From CABMGO01 sp964408125 (GTDB lineage Archaea; Nanobdellota; Nanobdellia; Pacearchaeales; GW2011-AR1), in the NCBI GenBank assembly GCA_964408125.1, contig CAYOYC010000003.1, positions 1 to 41,158 on the forward strand: a stretch of 41,158 nucleotides of DNA, read 5' to 3'. Below the pieces are notes generated by a model. The model was not told the DNA's origin. It saw only the letters and a list, made by a program, of their open reading frames with translations, and did no database searches. Below are positions 25,202-32,124 of the stretch, piece by piece (position 1 is the stretch's first letter; each line of letters opens with the position of its first letter). The position numbers and the translations under genes are program-made.

Positions 25202-25702
25202 TTAAGCTGTTTTCTCCCAAAATAAAGTATTTATTTTTCTTCTTGCGCTGCCTCTTCTCTTTTTTATAACTTTTACGAATTTAAAGCCGCTTTTTTCTAA
25301 TACTCTTCCAGAAGCTGGATTGGATTTATCATTGTCTGCTACAATTCTTTTTAGTTTTAGTTTTTTGAATCCAAAATATAAGATTTTTTCAACTGCTAGA
25401 CTAGTTATTCCCTTATTCCAATATTTTTTACCAAGAGCGAATCCTAGAGTAAATGTATGTTTATTTTGTGAAGGTTTTTCTAGACAAACTAATCCTACGA
25501 GTTCGTTGTCGTAAGCTATGACAAATTCATAATAGTTTCCCTTTTTATTTAAGTCAATTATTTTTTGTAAGTGGATTTTGGCGTCTTCCATAGATAGCGG
25601 GTATTTGAAGCCGTCTAGTTGTTTGGCAACTTCAATATCATCGAAGATTTTCTGGAATTCTTCTAGGTCTGAGATTTTTGGTTTTCTAAGTGAGACGTTC
25701 AT
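25202..25702 (-). CDS. GNAT acetyltransferase, RimJ/RimL-like
   Basis: The 166-aa protein begins MNVSLRKPKISDLEEFQKIF and contains the GNAT acetyl-CoA region (FALGKKYWNKGITSLAVEKIL) and the NxxSxxVLEKxGF motif (here NPASGRVLEKSGFKFV), typical of the RimJ/RimL branch that acetylates protein N termini or small molecules. Its start overlaps the stop of the upstream GNAT by 4 nt. The substrate is unknown. Confidence 0.85.
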   Translation of the reverse strand: MNVSLRKPKISDLEEFQKIFDDIEVAKQLDGFKYPLSMEDAKIHLQKIIDLNKKGNYYEFVIAYDNELVGLVCLEKPSQNKHTFTLGFALGKKYWNKGITSLAVEKILYFGFKKLKLKRIVADNDKSNPASGRVLEKSGFKFVKVIKKRRGSARRKINTLFWEKTA

Positions 25703-26175
25703 TTAAACTCCTTCACTAATTTTAAATCAGAGATAGTAAATCCCCACTTCTTATATGCTTCTTGTGCAACTTTATTTTGAGGCATAACAAAAAGCGCGAT
25801 GACTCCTTTACCAATTTTTCTTTCTTTAAACCATTTAATAAATTCGTCTTTTAATCTAGAAGACAAACCCCTACCTCTCATTTTAGGTATAATATAGATT
25901 TCATCAATTGTGCCATAGTTTTTGATAGCATACTTCTTACTTCTCTTAAAACTTCCCAAGATAAATCCCGTTATTTTATCTTTATCAACCAAGACCCTTA
26001 GAAGTTTATTCTGTTCTAAAACATAATCTCTGAGATCCTGCAGAATTCCCGTTTTTGTAATCATCCATCTGCTCCTATCTACATTAGTTAGTTTTTTCTC
26101 TTCTTTTTGATATTCTAGATACAGATTCACGAGTTGGGGTAAATCGCTTGCCGTCGCTTTTCTAATTTTTATCAT
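25699..26175 (-). CDS. GNAT acetyltransferase
   Basis: A 158-aa single-domain GNAT: the N-terminal IRKATASDLPQLVNLYLEY segment, then IDEIYIIPKMRGRGLSSRLKDEF, the acetyl-CoA pyrophosphate loop (R/Q-x2-G-x-G/A form), and a C-terminal AQEAYKKWGF motif. It overlaps genes on both sides by 4 nt, so it is part of a translationally coupled set. The substrate cannot be told from sequence; it belongs to a different GNAT branch from its neighbour. Confidence 0.87.
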   Translation of the reverse strand: MIKIRKATASDLPQLVNLYLEYQKEEKKLTNVDRSRWMITKTGILQDLRDYVLEQNKLLRVLVDKDKITGFILGSFKRSKKYAIKNYGTIDEIYIIPKMRGRGLSSRLKDEFIKWFKERKIGKGVIALFVMPQNKVAQEAYKKWGFTISDLKLVKEFK

Positions 26176-26633
26176 TTGTACATCTCCTTTATTTTTATGT
26201 TAAATTTCTCTAATTTATCTGACAATTTTAATCCCGTCTCTTTTTCTAATTCTAAAACTATTTTATTGTTAATTGGTTCCATAAATTCGTGAAGAATCTT
26301 TGGGTTCTCAAATTTTTTCCCAGACAAATGATTGTGTAAAAGTTCATGGCAAAGAGTCACGATAGAATATCGATCATGAAATTTGTAGACTAGAGTTAAT
26401 GGATCAGAAATGCTTATTTTATTTATAGGAGTCAAATAAATAGGAATAAAATCATATTTCCATTTTCCATCATGATTTTTTTCTATAATTTTTTTTATTT
26501 TTGATAAAATTTTTTTTATTTTTTCTTCAAAGGGTTTACTTTTTTCTACGAATTCTCTAAAATCTTCTATTTTTAATTCTGGTGCTAGCATCCTGGAATA
26601 AATCCAGCTATAACGAATTTGAGATTTTATCAT
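26172..26633 (-). CDS. HExxH-containing protein, possible zinc peptidase
   Basis: A 153-aa protein with HELLH at H96-E97-H100 inside the helix IVTLCHELLHNHL, the zinc-binding signature of metallopeptidases. A conserved third ligand could be E118 in LHEFMEPINN, as in gluzincins (inference). No signal peptide is visible, so it would act in the cytoplasm. It overlaps a nucleotidyltransferase gene upstream and a GNAT downstream by 4 nt each. The family is not recognised. Confidence 0.6.
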   Translation of the reverse strand: MIKSQIRYSWIYSRMLAPELKIEDFREFVEKSKPFEEKIKKILSKIKKIIEKNHDGKWKYDFIPIYLTPINKISISDPLTLVYKFHDRYSIVTLCHELLHNHLSGKKFENPKILHEFMEPINNKIVLELEKETGLKLSDKLEKFNIKIKEMYK

Positions 26634-27223
26634 TTTAATTCCTTCTCCCAGCTATCTTTTTTAAAATCTTTCTTCGTAATTCCTAGTTTTTTTAAATAAT
26701 CATAAAAACTTTGTATATCGTCGGCAAAATCACTAATTACAGCATCATAAATGTGCGTCGATAAAGAGGGAAGCTTAAGTTTCTTTTTGTAAAAATGGTA
26801 TTTTAATTTTAATATACGCATTCTTTTTTCTAAAGATGCCTTATTTAATTTTTCATATTTATCTTTTATTTTTTTGTTAACAATTAAAATATCTAATTTC
26901 CAAATAATTTTATCTTTATAGAATATATGGATAGATTTCCCCCCCAGAGATTTTCTATTTTCTACCCACTTTCTAACCATATTTTTATCTGAATCAAAAT
27001 AATTATCCAAAATTTTTAATGTGTCTCCAGTCTTTTTCGTAATAATTATCAAGTCAATGTCTGGTTTAATGACCATGTGGTGTTTTACGCTTCCGGAGAT
27101 AAATATTTCTCCAAATTCCGTTATTTTGTTTTTCAAATCTAATTCCTTAAGTAGGGCAATCGCTTCTTTCTCTCGTCTTTTTGAAAATTCTTTCACAATT
27201 TGCATATGTTTTAGGTTGGTCAT
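26630..27223 (-). CDS. MNT/Pol-beta-type nucleotidyltransferase
   Basis: The 197-aa protein has the nucleotidyltransferase core: G44-S45 in FISGSVKHH, metal-binding D55 and D57 (KPDIDLIII) and a third acid in WKLDILIV. A helical C-terminal part follows. It resembles small archaeal nucleotidyltransferases, some of which AMPylate proteins in MNT-HEPN modules, but no HEPN protein is adjacent. It heads the leftward block and is followed by the HExxH gene with 4 nt overlap. Confidence 0.75.
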   Translation of the reverse strand: MTNLKHMQIVKEFSKRREKEAIALLKELDLKNKITEFGEIFISGSVKHHMVIKPDIDLIIITKKTGDTLKILDNYFDSDKNMVRKWVENRKSLGGKSIHIFYKDKIIWKLDILIVNKKIKDKYEKLNKASLEKRMRILKLKYHFYKKKLKLPSLSTHIYDAVISDFADDIQSFYDYLKKLGITKKDFKKDSWEKELK

Positions 27224-27248
27224 TTTTATAACAATTTATAACAATCTG

Positions 27249-27260
27249 TTATATAAAAAC
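27249..27260 (-). promoter_or_regulatory. TATA box of the leftward nucleotidyltransferase-sua5 block
   Basis: GTTTTTATATAA on the minus strand lies 26-37 nt before the ATG at 27223. It is only about 15 bp from the divergent EF-1A promoter element at 27275-27285. Confidence 0.45.
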
Positions 27261-27274
27261 CTTTGTACAGATAA

Positions 27275-27285
27275 GCTTTTAAACC
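27275..27285 (+). promoter_or_regulatory. TATA box of EF-1A
   Basis: GCTTTTAAACC has the form of a purine/GC-flanked archaeal TATA box. With the start at 27360 it would give a leader of about 50 nt, unlike the leaderless genes around it. Confidence 0.45.
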
Positions 27286-27359
27286 GAAAATTGTTCAAAA
27301 ACTTGGTCCGTATAGAAATGTACAGGGCTAAAATCTAACTAAACTTATTAAAAGAAAAA

Positions 27360-28646
27360 ATGGCTAAAACAAAACCAATAATGAATGTCGTTTTCGTCGG
27401 ACACGTAGACGCTGGTAAGTCCACAACTATCGGAAGATTGTTCTGGGAAACAGGCGGAGTTTCCGAACAGGAAATGGCAAAATTAAAGGAAGAAGCAGCT
27501 AAACACGGAAAAGCTGGTTTTGAATTTGCGTATGTCATGGACAATATTAAGGAAGAAAGAGAAAGAGGAGTAACTATCGACTTGTCTTACAAGAAGATTT
27601 TGACTCAAAACTTTGAAGTCACTGTTATTGACGCTCCAGGTCACAAAGACTTCGTCAAGAATATGATTACTGGTGCATCTCAAGCTGATGCAGCTTTCCT
27701 TGTTGTCGATGCAGCAAATGGAGTACAGCCTCAAACAAAAGAACACTTATGGTTGTTAAGAACTATGGGCGTTAAGAACATAGCTATCTGGATAAACAAG
27801 ATGGATATGGTTCAATTTGCTGAAGACAAATATAATAAAGTCAAAGCAGATGTTGAGGCACTTTTGAAACAAGTTGGCTATAAATTAGAAACAACACCTT
27901 TCTTGGCTGGTGCTGGATTTTTGGGCGAAAACGTCTCAAAGAAATCCGACAAAATGGCCTGGTATAAGGGATTGACTATTTTAGAACAACTTGACAAATT
28001 TCCCGCTCCTGAAAAACCAACAACTTTACCACTTAGAATGCCAATCCAGGATGTATATGAAATCACTGGTATTGGAGTCGTGCCTGTAGGAAAAATCGAA
28101 ACTGGTACAATGAAACCAGGTCAGAAGATTATAATCCTTCCAGGTAGAAGTGGAGTAGGCGTTCCAGGTGAAATCAAAACAATTGAAGCTCATCATGAAC
28201 AATTACCGTTGGGAGAAGCTGGAGATAATGTTGGTGTAAATATTAGAGGCATTGGAAAGAAAGACGTTGCTAGAGGCGATGTTATTTGCTCTGCTGACTC
28301 ACCTATCAAGATAGTGGAAGAATTTACTGCACAAGTTGCTGTAATTAATCATCCAACTGTTATTGCTAAGGGCTATACACCGGTGTTCCACATCCATACT
28401 GCTCAAATTCCTTGTCAATTTATAGAATTGGTAGGCAAATTAGATCCTAAAACGGGTCAAATTGCAGAACAGAATCCAGACTTTTTGAAAAATGGAGATG
28501 TAGCTATCGTAAAGTTGAAACCTATCGGTAATCTTGTATTAGAGACTGCTGAGGTTAATCCTTACATGGCTAGATTCGCTATCAGAGATGCTGGTGTTAC
28601 AGTTGCTGCAGGTGTCTGCAAATCTATAGTTGAAAAGAAAAAGTAA
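27360..28646 (+). CDS. tuf: Translation elongation factor 1-alpha
   Basis: The 428-aa GTPase delivers aminoacyl-tRNA to the ribosome. G1 GHVDAGKST (14-22), the switch I block ERGVTID, DAPGH, and NKMD are all intact, followed by domains 2 and 3 ending with a lysine-rich tail. Codon use is more C-ending (AAC, GAC, CAC) than in neighbours, as in highly expressed genes. In many archaea tuf follows EF-2 and precedes rps10; here a six-gene opposite-strand block intervenes and rps10 is absent. A clear hairpin terminator follows. Confidence 0.97.
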   Translation: MAKTKPIMNVVFVGHVDAGKSTTIGRLFWETGGVSEQEMAKLKEEAAKHGKAGFEFAYVMDNIKEERERGVTIDLSYKKILTQNFEVTVIDAPGHKDFVKNMITGASQADAAFLVVDAANGVQPQTKEHLWLLRTMGVKNIAIWINKMDMVQFAEDKYNKVKADVEALLKQVGYKLETTPFLAGAGFLGENVSKKSDKMAWYKGLTILEQLDKFPAPEKPTTLPLRMPIQDVYEITGIGVVPVGKIETGTMKPGQKIIILPGRSGVGVPGEIKTIEAHHEQLPLGEAGDNVGVNIRGIGKKDVARGDVICSADSPIKIVEEFTAQVAVINHPTVIAKGYTPVFHIHTAQIPCQFIELVGKLDPKTGQIAEQNPDFLKNGDVAIVKLKPIGNLVLETAEVNPYMARFAIRDAGVTVAAGVCKSIVEKKK

Positions 28647-28660
28647 GCATACTTTAATTA

Positions 28661-28693
28661 GCCGAACTTTGTTCGGCATTTTTATTTTTTTAT
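28661..28693 (+). terminator. Hairpin plus U-tract terminator after EF-1A
   Basis: GCCGAAC and GTTCGGC form a perfect 7-bp stem with a TTT loop at 28661-28677, followed directly by a T-rich run. This is the form of a bacterial intrinsic terminator. Confidence 0.8.
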
Positions 28694-28709
28694 CTCTTAA
28701 TTTTAGAGA

Positions 28710-29255
28710 TTGTTTAGAGGGGTGGTCGTAAAGAATCGCGTAAGAATTCTAGAAGAACAAATGGGAAAATTTTATATTCCAGAAGTAGTGAAGGTAAGAA
28801 AAATTCCAGTTGTAGTTTATCTTTGTGAGGGGGTAGAAAATACTTTGTGTATGGAAAGTGGAAAGTGGAAGGAACATACTGGAGATCGTCTTACTAAAAC
28901 GGAGGTTAGAGAACACCTAGAGACTCTGTATATGATGAATAAGTTTCCATGGGGAAAATTTAATATAGATATTCTATGGAGAAAAGGAATTAGTTTTATG
29001 ACAGACGTATGGACTTTTTCAAATTTAGATTCTTGGGGGTCGGGAGCTCTTTCGACTGGCATGACGTTTAGTGGATGTAGTAGAGATACTGCAGTTGGAA
29101 CATCTGCAGAATATGGGCATGTTATGTTAGGAAGAGAGGCAGAGCATAGGCTTTTTGGTGGTCTTAATGGTGGTCCGATGAAGCTTGAGGAATATCTAGC
29201 AAGCCGTCCGCAATTACCTTCACAAATAACAAACAATCAAAGATATTTTATTTAA
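28710..29255 (+). CDS. Hypothetical protein, up to 181 aa
   Basis: I do not recognise the family. The frame opens at a TTG (28710); a GTG at 28722 after a GAGGGG sequence and an ATG at 28761 are alternative starts. The C-terminal half is rich in Gly, Ser, Thr and aromatic residues (FSNLDSWGSGALSTGMTF, GTSAEYGHVMLGREAEHRLF), suggesting a compact enzyme or binding fold. No signal peptide or membrane segment is seen. It lies between the EF-1A terminator and a leaderless Cys-rich mini-protein, apparently as a single-gene unit. Confidence 0.55.
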   Translation: MFRGVVVKNRVRILEEQMGKFYIPEVVKVRKIPVVVYLCEGVENTLCMESGKWKEHTGDRLTKTEVREHLETLYMMNKFPWGKFNIDILWRKGISFMTDVWTFSNLDSWGSGALSTGMTFSGCSRDTAVGTSAEYGHVMLGREAEHRLFGGLNGGPMKLEEYLASRPQLPSQITNNQRYFI

Positions 29256-29266
29256 TGTTTCAATAA

Positions 29267-29275
29267 ATTTAAATA
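29267..29275 (+). promoter_or_regulatory. TATA box of the Cys-rich mini-protein
   Basis: ATTTAAATA lies 22-30 nt ahead of the ATG at 29297, supporting a leaderless small gene. Confidence 0.55.
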
Positions 29276-29296
29276 GTTAGTCGACTATGGTAGTTT

Positions 29297-29470
29297 ATGA
29301 CAGAAAAGAAGAAGTGTTCGCGTTGTGGCAAGCAAGTTGAGTTTTTGTGTGCTGCGTGTTGGAGATGTAAAGATTGTCCGGTGGATTGTAAAATTCACAT
29401 GAAGAGGGTTATAGACGGTGTAATCGGTGAGTGTGATAGCAGTTGTCAGAAAAAGGTTTTTGGTAAATAA
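29297..29470 (+). CDS. Cys-rich zinc-ribbon-like mini-protein, 57 aa
   Basis: A short frame with ten cysteines in metal-binding spacing: C7-x2-C10, C18-x2-C21, C24-x2-C27, C31-x2-H34 and C46-x3-C50, with many lysines. It probably binds two or more zinc ions and may contact nucleic acid or protein. A TATA box at the leaderless distance (29267-29275) supports transcription. Its stop directly abuts the stop of the convergent helical-repeat gene. The family is not identified. Confidence 0.65.
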   Translation: MTEKKKCSRCGKQVEFLCAACWRCKDCPVDCKIHMKRVIDGVIGECDSSCQKKVFGK

Positions 29471-30031
29471 TTATCTTAATTCTACTGATTTTGCATCAGC
29501 AAATTTTCCTATTCTTTTATAATATTCAGATAATTTATTCTTTATCATAGTTTTTTCGAGTTCATCTAATTTCATCCCTAAAAGATGTTCGTAAAACTTT
29601 ACAGCATTTGTCATTCTCATTCTTCTTTCTAGGTCGTTTGCAACTGTAAAATAAGTATTTTTTTTTGCAAGGGCAATTTTTATTTGTTGATCTGGGTTTC
29701 CTTCTCTTGATGCTCTCGCAAAAGCATCGTCAGCACCGAGTATATTCCCTGCCTTTGCATAATATTCTGCGGCTTTAAGATAGCTCTCTATTTTTTCCCT
29801 AAATGTTATGTCATACCCAGCTTTTCCAGCCATTGCTTTTGCTGCTTTGTCAAACATTAATTTTTTTTCATATAAGAAAGCGAGTGTTCCTAGTGCAAAT
29901 TTTTTTACATCCATATTAACATCAGAGCCTCTAAGGGCAGATTCTAAATATTCCATCTTGGTTAAATCTGTGTTTAGGGATTCAAATTTTGCTTTAACTT
30001 CTTGAAATAACCTCTCTTTTACCTGTACCAT
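29471..30031 (-). CDS. Helical-repeat (TPR-like) cytoplasmic protein
   Basis: The 186-aa protein is entirely helical with TPR-like pairs: LAFLYEKKLMFDKAAKAMA, SYLKAAEYYAKAGNILGA and EYYKRIGKFADAKSVE at its C terminus. There is no signal peptide or catalytic motif. TPR-like solenoids mediate protein contacts. A TATA element at 30053-30063 on the minus strand is 22-32 nt from the start. Function unknown; it may be conserved only in related archaea. Confidence 0.7.
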   Translation of the reverse strand: MVQVKERLFQEVKAKFESLNTDLTKMEYLESALRGSDVNMDVKKFALGTLAFLYEKKLMFDKAAKAMAGKAGYDITFREKIESYLKAAEYYAKAGNILGADDAFARASREGNPDQQIKIALAKKNTYFTVANDLERRMRMTNAVKFYEHLLGMKLDELEKTMIKNKLSEYYKRIGKFADAKSVELR

Positions 30032-30052
30032 AATTTCTTTAGATGTGTTTTG

Positions 30053-30063
30053 TTTTTAAATAT
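30053..30063 (-). promoter_or_regulatory. TATA box of the helical-repeat gene
   Basis: The minus strand reads ATATTTAAAAA, 22-32 nt before the ATG at 30031. Confidence 0.5.
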
Positions 30064-30081
30064 TGTTGTTATGAAAAGAAA

Positions 30082-30258
30082 TTATTTTGTGCGTATTAGG
30101 TATGGTGTTACGTCGGATTCTAACAAGGATATGCGTCGTTGTATTGCAATTACACTTCTTCTGGCTTGTTCGCAACATCTTATCGTATCTGCTGACCATG
30201 CTTCATATCGTAAATCTGGCTTTCCCTCGTAGCTTGGATTTCGTTCTTGTGTTGGCAT
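30082..30258 (-). CDS. Small leaderless gene, 58 aa, unknown function
   Basis: The minus-strand frame from ATG 30258 to the stop at 30082 encodes MPTQERNPSYEGKPDLRYEA and onward, with mixed composition, a Cys-Cys pair, an Arg-rich helix (QARRSVIAIQRRISLLE) and a C-terminal TPYLIRTK. A TATA element at 30281-30289 stands at the leaderless distance. Two plus-strand frames over the same bases encode low-complexity hydrophobic sequence and look like shadows. No family is recognised. Confidence 0.5.
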   Translation of the reverse strand: MPTQERNPSYEGKPDLRYEAWSADTIRCCEQARRSVIAIQRRISLLESDVTPYLIRTK

Positions 30259-30280
30259 TAAATATTTAAAATATTTTAGT

Positions 30281-30289
30281 TTTTAAAGA
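30281..30289 (-). promoter_or_regulatory. TATA box of the 58-aa gene
   Basis: The minus strand reads TTTAAAAAC, 23-31 nt before the ATG at 30258. Confidence 0.4.
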
Positions 30290-30311
30290 TAATTGTGATA
30301 GAATAGTAAAT

Positions 30312-30342
30312 AAAAAAAAGATAGCCGACAAAAAGTCGGCTA
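30312..30342 (-). terminator. Hairpin plus U-tract terminator of dnaG
   Basis: TAGCCGAC (30322-30329) and GTCGGCTA (30335-30342) form a perfect 8-bp stem with a 5-base loop. On the minus strand it is followed by a run of T. It lies 13 bases past the dnaG stop. Confidence 0.8.
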
Positions 30343-30354
30343 AATGAAATTAAA

Positions 30355-31557
30355 TTAAATTGAAACTAGTTCAATTCCGTTAGCGTTATCTATTCTTCCA
30401 AAGCTTTGAGCAGCGACGTATTTTGCGCCTAATTTCTGAGCGCCTTCAACTACGCCATTTGCAGCGAAGCTCGTTAGTAAAACCCAAACAGGTTCTTCTA
30501 ATTTCAAATAGTCAAGCTTGGACATTGGGATATTTCTCAGAATCTCTAAAGATTCACCTAACACAAGAACGTTTTTTCCTCTTATTTCAGATGCGATTTC
30601 TCTTATTTTCTTTTTATCTTCTGTGCTTAGAGTTTTTTCGCTTTTTGTTTTTTCTTGAGCTGGTTCTTCTTTTTGAGATCTATAGTCATTTCTGTAACCA
30701 TAGGATCTGCTATCTCTTTCATATCTTTTAGGTTCGTCAAATTTCTTGAAAAATTCTTCAGGAGCTACTTTTTTCCTTAGTGCTAGATGAAGATCTTTTC
30801 CCGCCAATTCTTCGACTTCTTTCCCATCAGGTGCTTGAGCAATATATGCTATTTTTGCATTTGCACAAACATTTGTTGCGATAAGTTTTCCGCCCCTATC
30901 GCCGTCTACAAAAAGAGTTAGTTCCTTTGTTTGTCCTAGTTTTGCTATTTCAGCTGGAAGTTTAGTACCGTTCATGCCAATAACATTTGTTATGTTATGT
31001 TTTAGCATATTTACAACATCAGCTCTACCTTCAACAACAATAACTTCATTTCCAGATAGATCTCCTGCCGATAACTGTTCGTCACCGTAAGTAGTTATCT
31101 TCATTGTTCTAGAAGATTCTCTTAATTCTTGTCCGATTTCTTGAGATTCAAGCTCGCTACCCTTTATTCCGGAAAGCAATTGTTTTGCTCTTTCCATAAT
31201 ATAGTCTCTCTTTCCGCCTCTAACATCTTCAATTTCTGTAATAGTAATCTTAGCGTCAGTTGGGCCAATTTTTTCAATTGTTTCAAGAGCTGCAGCAATA
31301 ATAGTAGTTTCTGTCTTATCTAAAGCAGATGGGATTGTAATTTGTCCCTTTGTTTTTCCATTTTCTGTTGTTAGTTCAACATCGATTCTACCAATTTTGC
31401 CTTCTTTTTGTAGTTCCCTTAATTCAAGATCGCTTCCAAGTAAACCTTCAGTTTGCCCAAAAAGAGCTCCGATTACGTCGGGCTTTTCAAGTAAACCTTC
31501 AGATTCAAAGTCTGCGGATATTGTATATTTTATTGATACTGGACTTATTTTTGCCAT
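30355..31557 (-). CDS. dnaG: Archaeal DnaG-like primase / exosome subunit
   Basis: The 400-aa protein has the archaeal DnaG N-terminal domain (MAKISPVSIKYTISADFES, with the LLG and GxIDVEL blocks) and a TOPRIM domain with VVEGRADVVNML and the acidic FVDGDRGGK motif for metal binding. Archaeal DnaG associates with the RNA exosome and has primase activity in some species. A charged linker (about residues 275-300) precedes a C-terminal domain. A GGAGG Shine-Dalgarno lies just before the start, and the leader is long. Confidence 0.94.
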   Translation of the reverse strand: MAKISPVSIKYTISADFESEGLLEKPDVIGALFGQTEGLLGSDLELRELQKEGKIGRIDVELTTENGKTKGQITIPSALDKTETTIIAAALETIEKIGPTDAKITITEIEDVRGGKRDYIMERAKQLLSGIKGSELESQEIGQELRESSRTMKITTYGDEQLSAGDLSGNEVIVVEGRADVVNMLKHNITNVIGMNGTKLPAEIAKLGQTKELTLFVDGDRGGKLIATNVCANAKIAYIAQAPDGKEVEELAGKDLHLALRKKVAPEEFFKKFDEPKRYERDSRSYGYRNDYRSQKEEPAQEKTKSEKTLSTEDKKKIREIASEIRGKNVLVLGESLEILRNIPMSKLDYLKLEEPVWVLLTSFAANGVVEGAQKLGAKYVAAQSFGRIDNANGIELVSI

Positions 31558-31712
31558 TTTTTCCTCCGTGTATTTTAGTTGTCTTAGAAAAAGTGATTCT
31601 GCTAATAACAGTAATGAATATGAATTTTGGTTTTACCAAAACGTAATATTGATTGTGAGTAGTTAATAATCCTCAACGGACACTTTTCCTAATGAACTGA
31701 CGAGCAAATATT
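31558..31712 (-). promoter_or_regulatory. Long 5' leader of dnaG with hairpin
   Basis: From the likely promoter (31713-31724) the dnaG message would carry about 130 nt of untranslated leader. It contains a perfect 7-bp hairpin, TTTTGGT/ACCAAAA (31625-31641, three-base loop), and a GGAGG ribosome site next to the start. No ORF is seen here. Most other genes in the window appear leaderless, so control at the RNA level is possible. Confidence 0.4.
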
Positions 31713-31724
31713 GGTTTTTAAAGC
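31713..31724 (-). promoter_or_regulatory. TATA box for dnaG transcript
   Basis: The minus strand reads AAGCTTTAAAAACC across this site, a typical archaeal TATA box with GC-flanked upstream element, about 155-165 nt before the dnaG ATG. Confidence 0.45.
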
Positions 31725-31810
31725 TTGTGTTTTGATGTTGTCTAGAATGCAAAATAAAAATATTTATAAACATTGCAAAAAACTAAAAAACAGACTAAAA
31801 AGGTGTTAAA

Positions 31811-31903
31811 ATGAATTTAGACGAAAGAGGCAGAAACCCAGAAGAGGAGAAATTAGATGAGTTCAGTGAGTCAGATTTAGATGACGATATTGAATTAGAA
31901 TAA
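31811..31903 (+). CDS. Acidic mini-protein, 30 aa
   Basis: The 30-residue frame MNLDERGRNPEEEKLDEFSE and onward has 15 Asp/Glu. An ATTTATAAAC element at 31768-31777 and a Shine-Dalgarno-like AAGGTG (31800-31805) precede it. It is followed 13 nt later by another very acidic small gene. It may be an unstructured partner of a basic protein or RNA polymerase; no family is recognised. Confidence 0.45.
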   Translation: MNLDERGRNPEEEKLDEFSESDLDDDIELE

Positions 31904-31916
31904 TTTTTATTTCAAA

Positions 31917-32087
31917 ATGGTAGAAAAAATGGAAAAAGATGAAGTAGAAGCAGAGCTGGTTGCGGAAGCAAAAGAAGACGCTAAGGCAAATGCGAAGAAG
32001 AAACTAGTGGAAAGTGTTGTCGAAGAAGAATTCGACGATGATGACGAGCTTGGAGAAGATGATATAGATGAAATAGAGGAAGAATAA
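31917..32087 (+). CDS. Acidic mini-protein, 56 aa
   Basis: The 56-aa product starts MVEKMEKDEVEAELVAEAK, forms a probable helix with alternating Glu/Lys/Ala, and ends in an acidic tail dominated by Asp and Glu. It follows the 30-aa acidic gene by 13 nt, probably on one message. Such tails may bind basic proteins. No homology is recognised. Confidence 0.5.
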   Translation: MVEKMEKDEVEAELVAEAKEDAKANAKKKLVESVVEEEFDDDDELGEDDIDEIEEE

Positions 32088-32094
32088 AAGATAG

Positions 32095-32104
32095 ACTTAT
32101 AAAT
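32095..32104 (+). promoter_or_regulatory. TATA box of the prepilin-like gene
   Basis: ACTTATAAAT lies 21-30 nt before the ATG at 32125, consistent with leaderless transcription. Confidence 0.5.
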
Positions 32105-32124
32105 TTGTTTTTTCTTATATTATT

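Noticed and set aside
30050..30269. Two plus-strand frames of 60 aa
   Set aside because: Low-complexity hydrophobic or mixed sequence without ribosome site; the minus-strand 58-aa frame explains the bases better.
31600..31712. C/D-box or H/ACA guide RNA
   Set aside because: No properly spaced box C and box D pair or ACA hairpin was found; the hairpin is better read as part of the dnaG leader.
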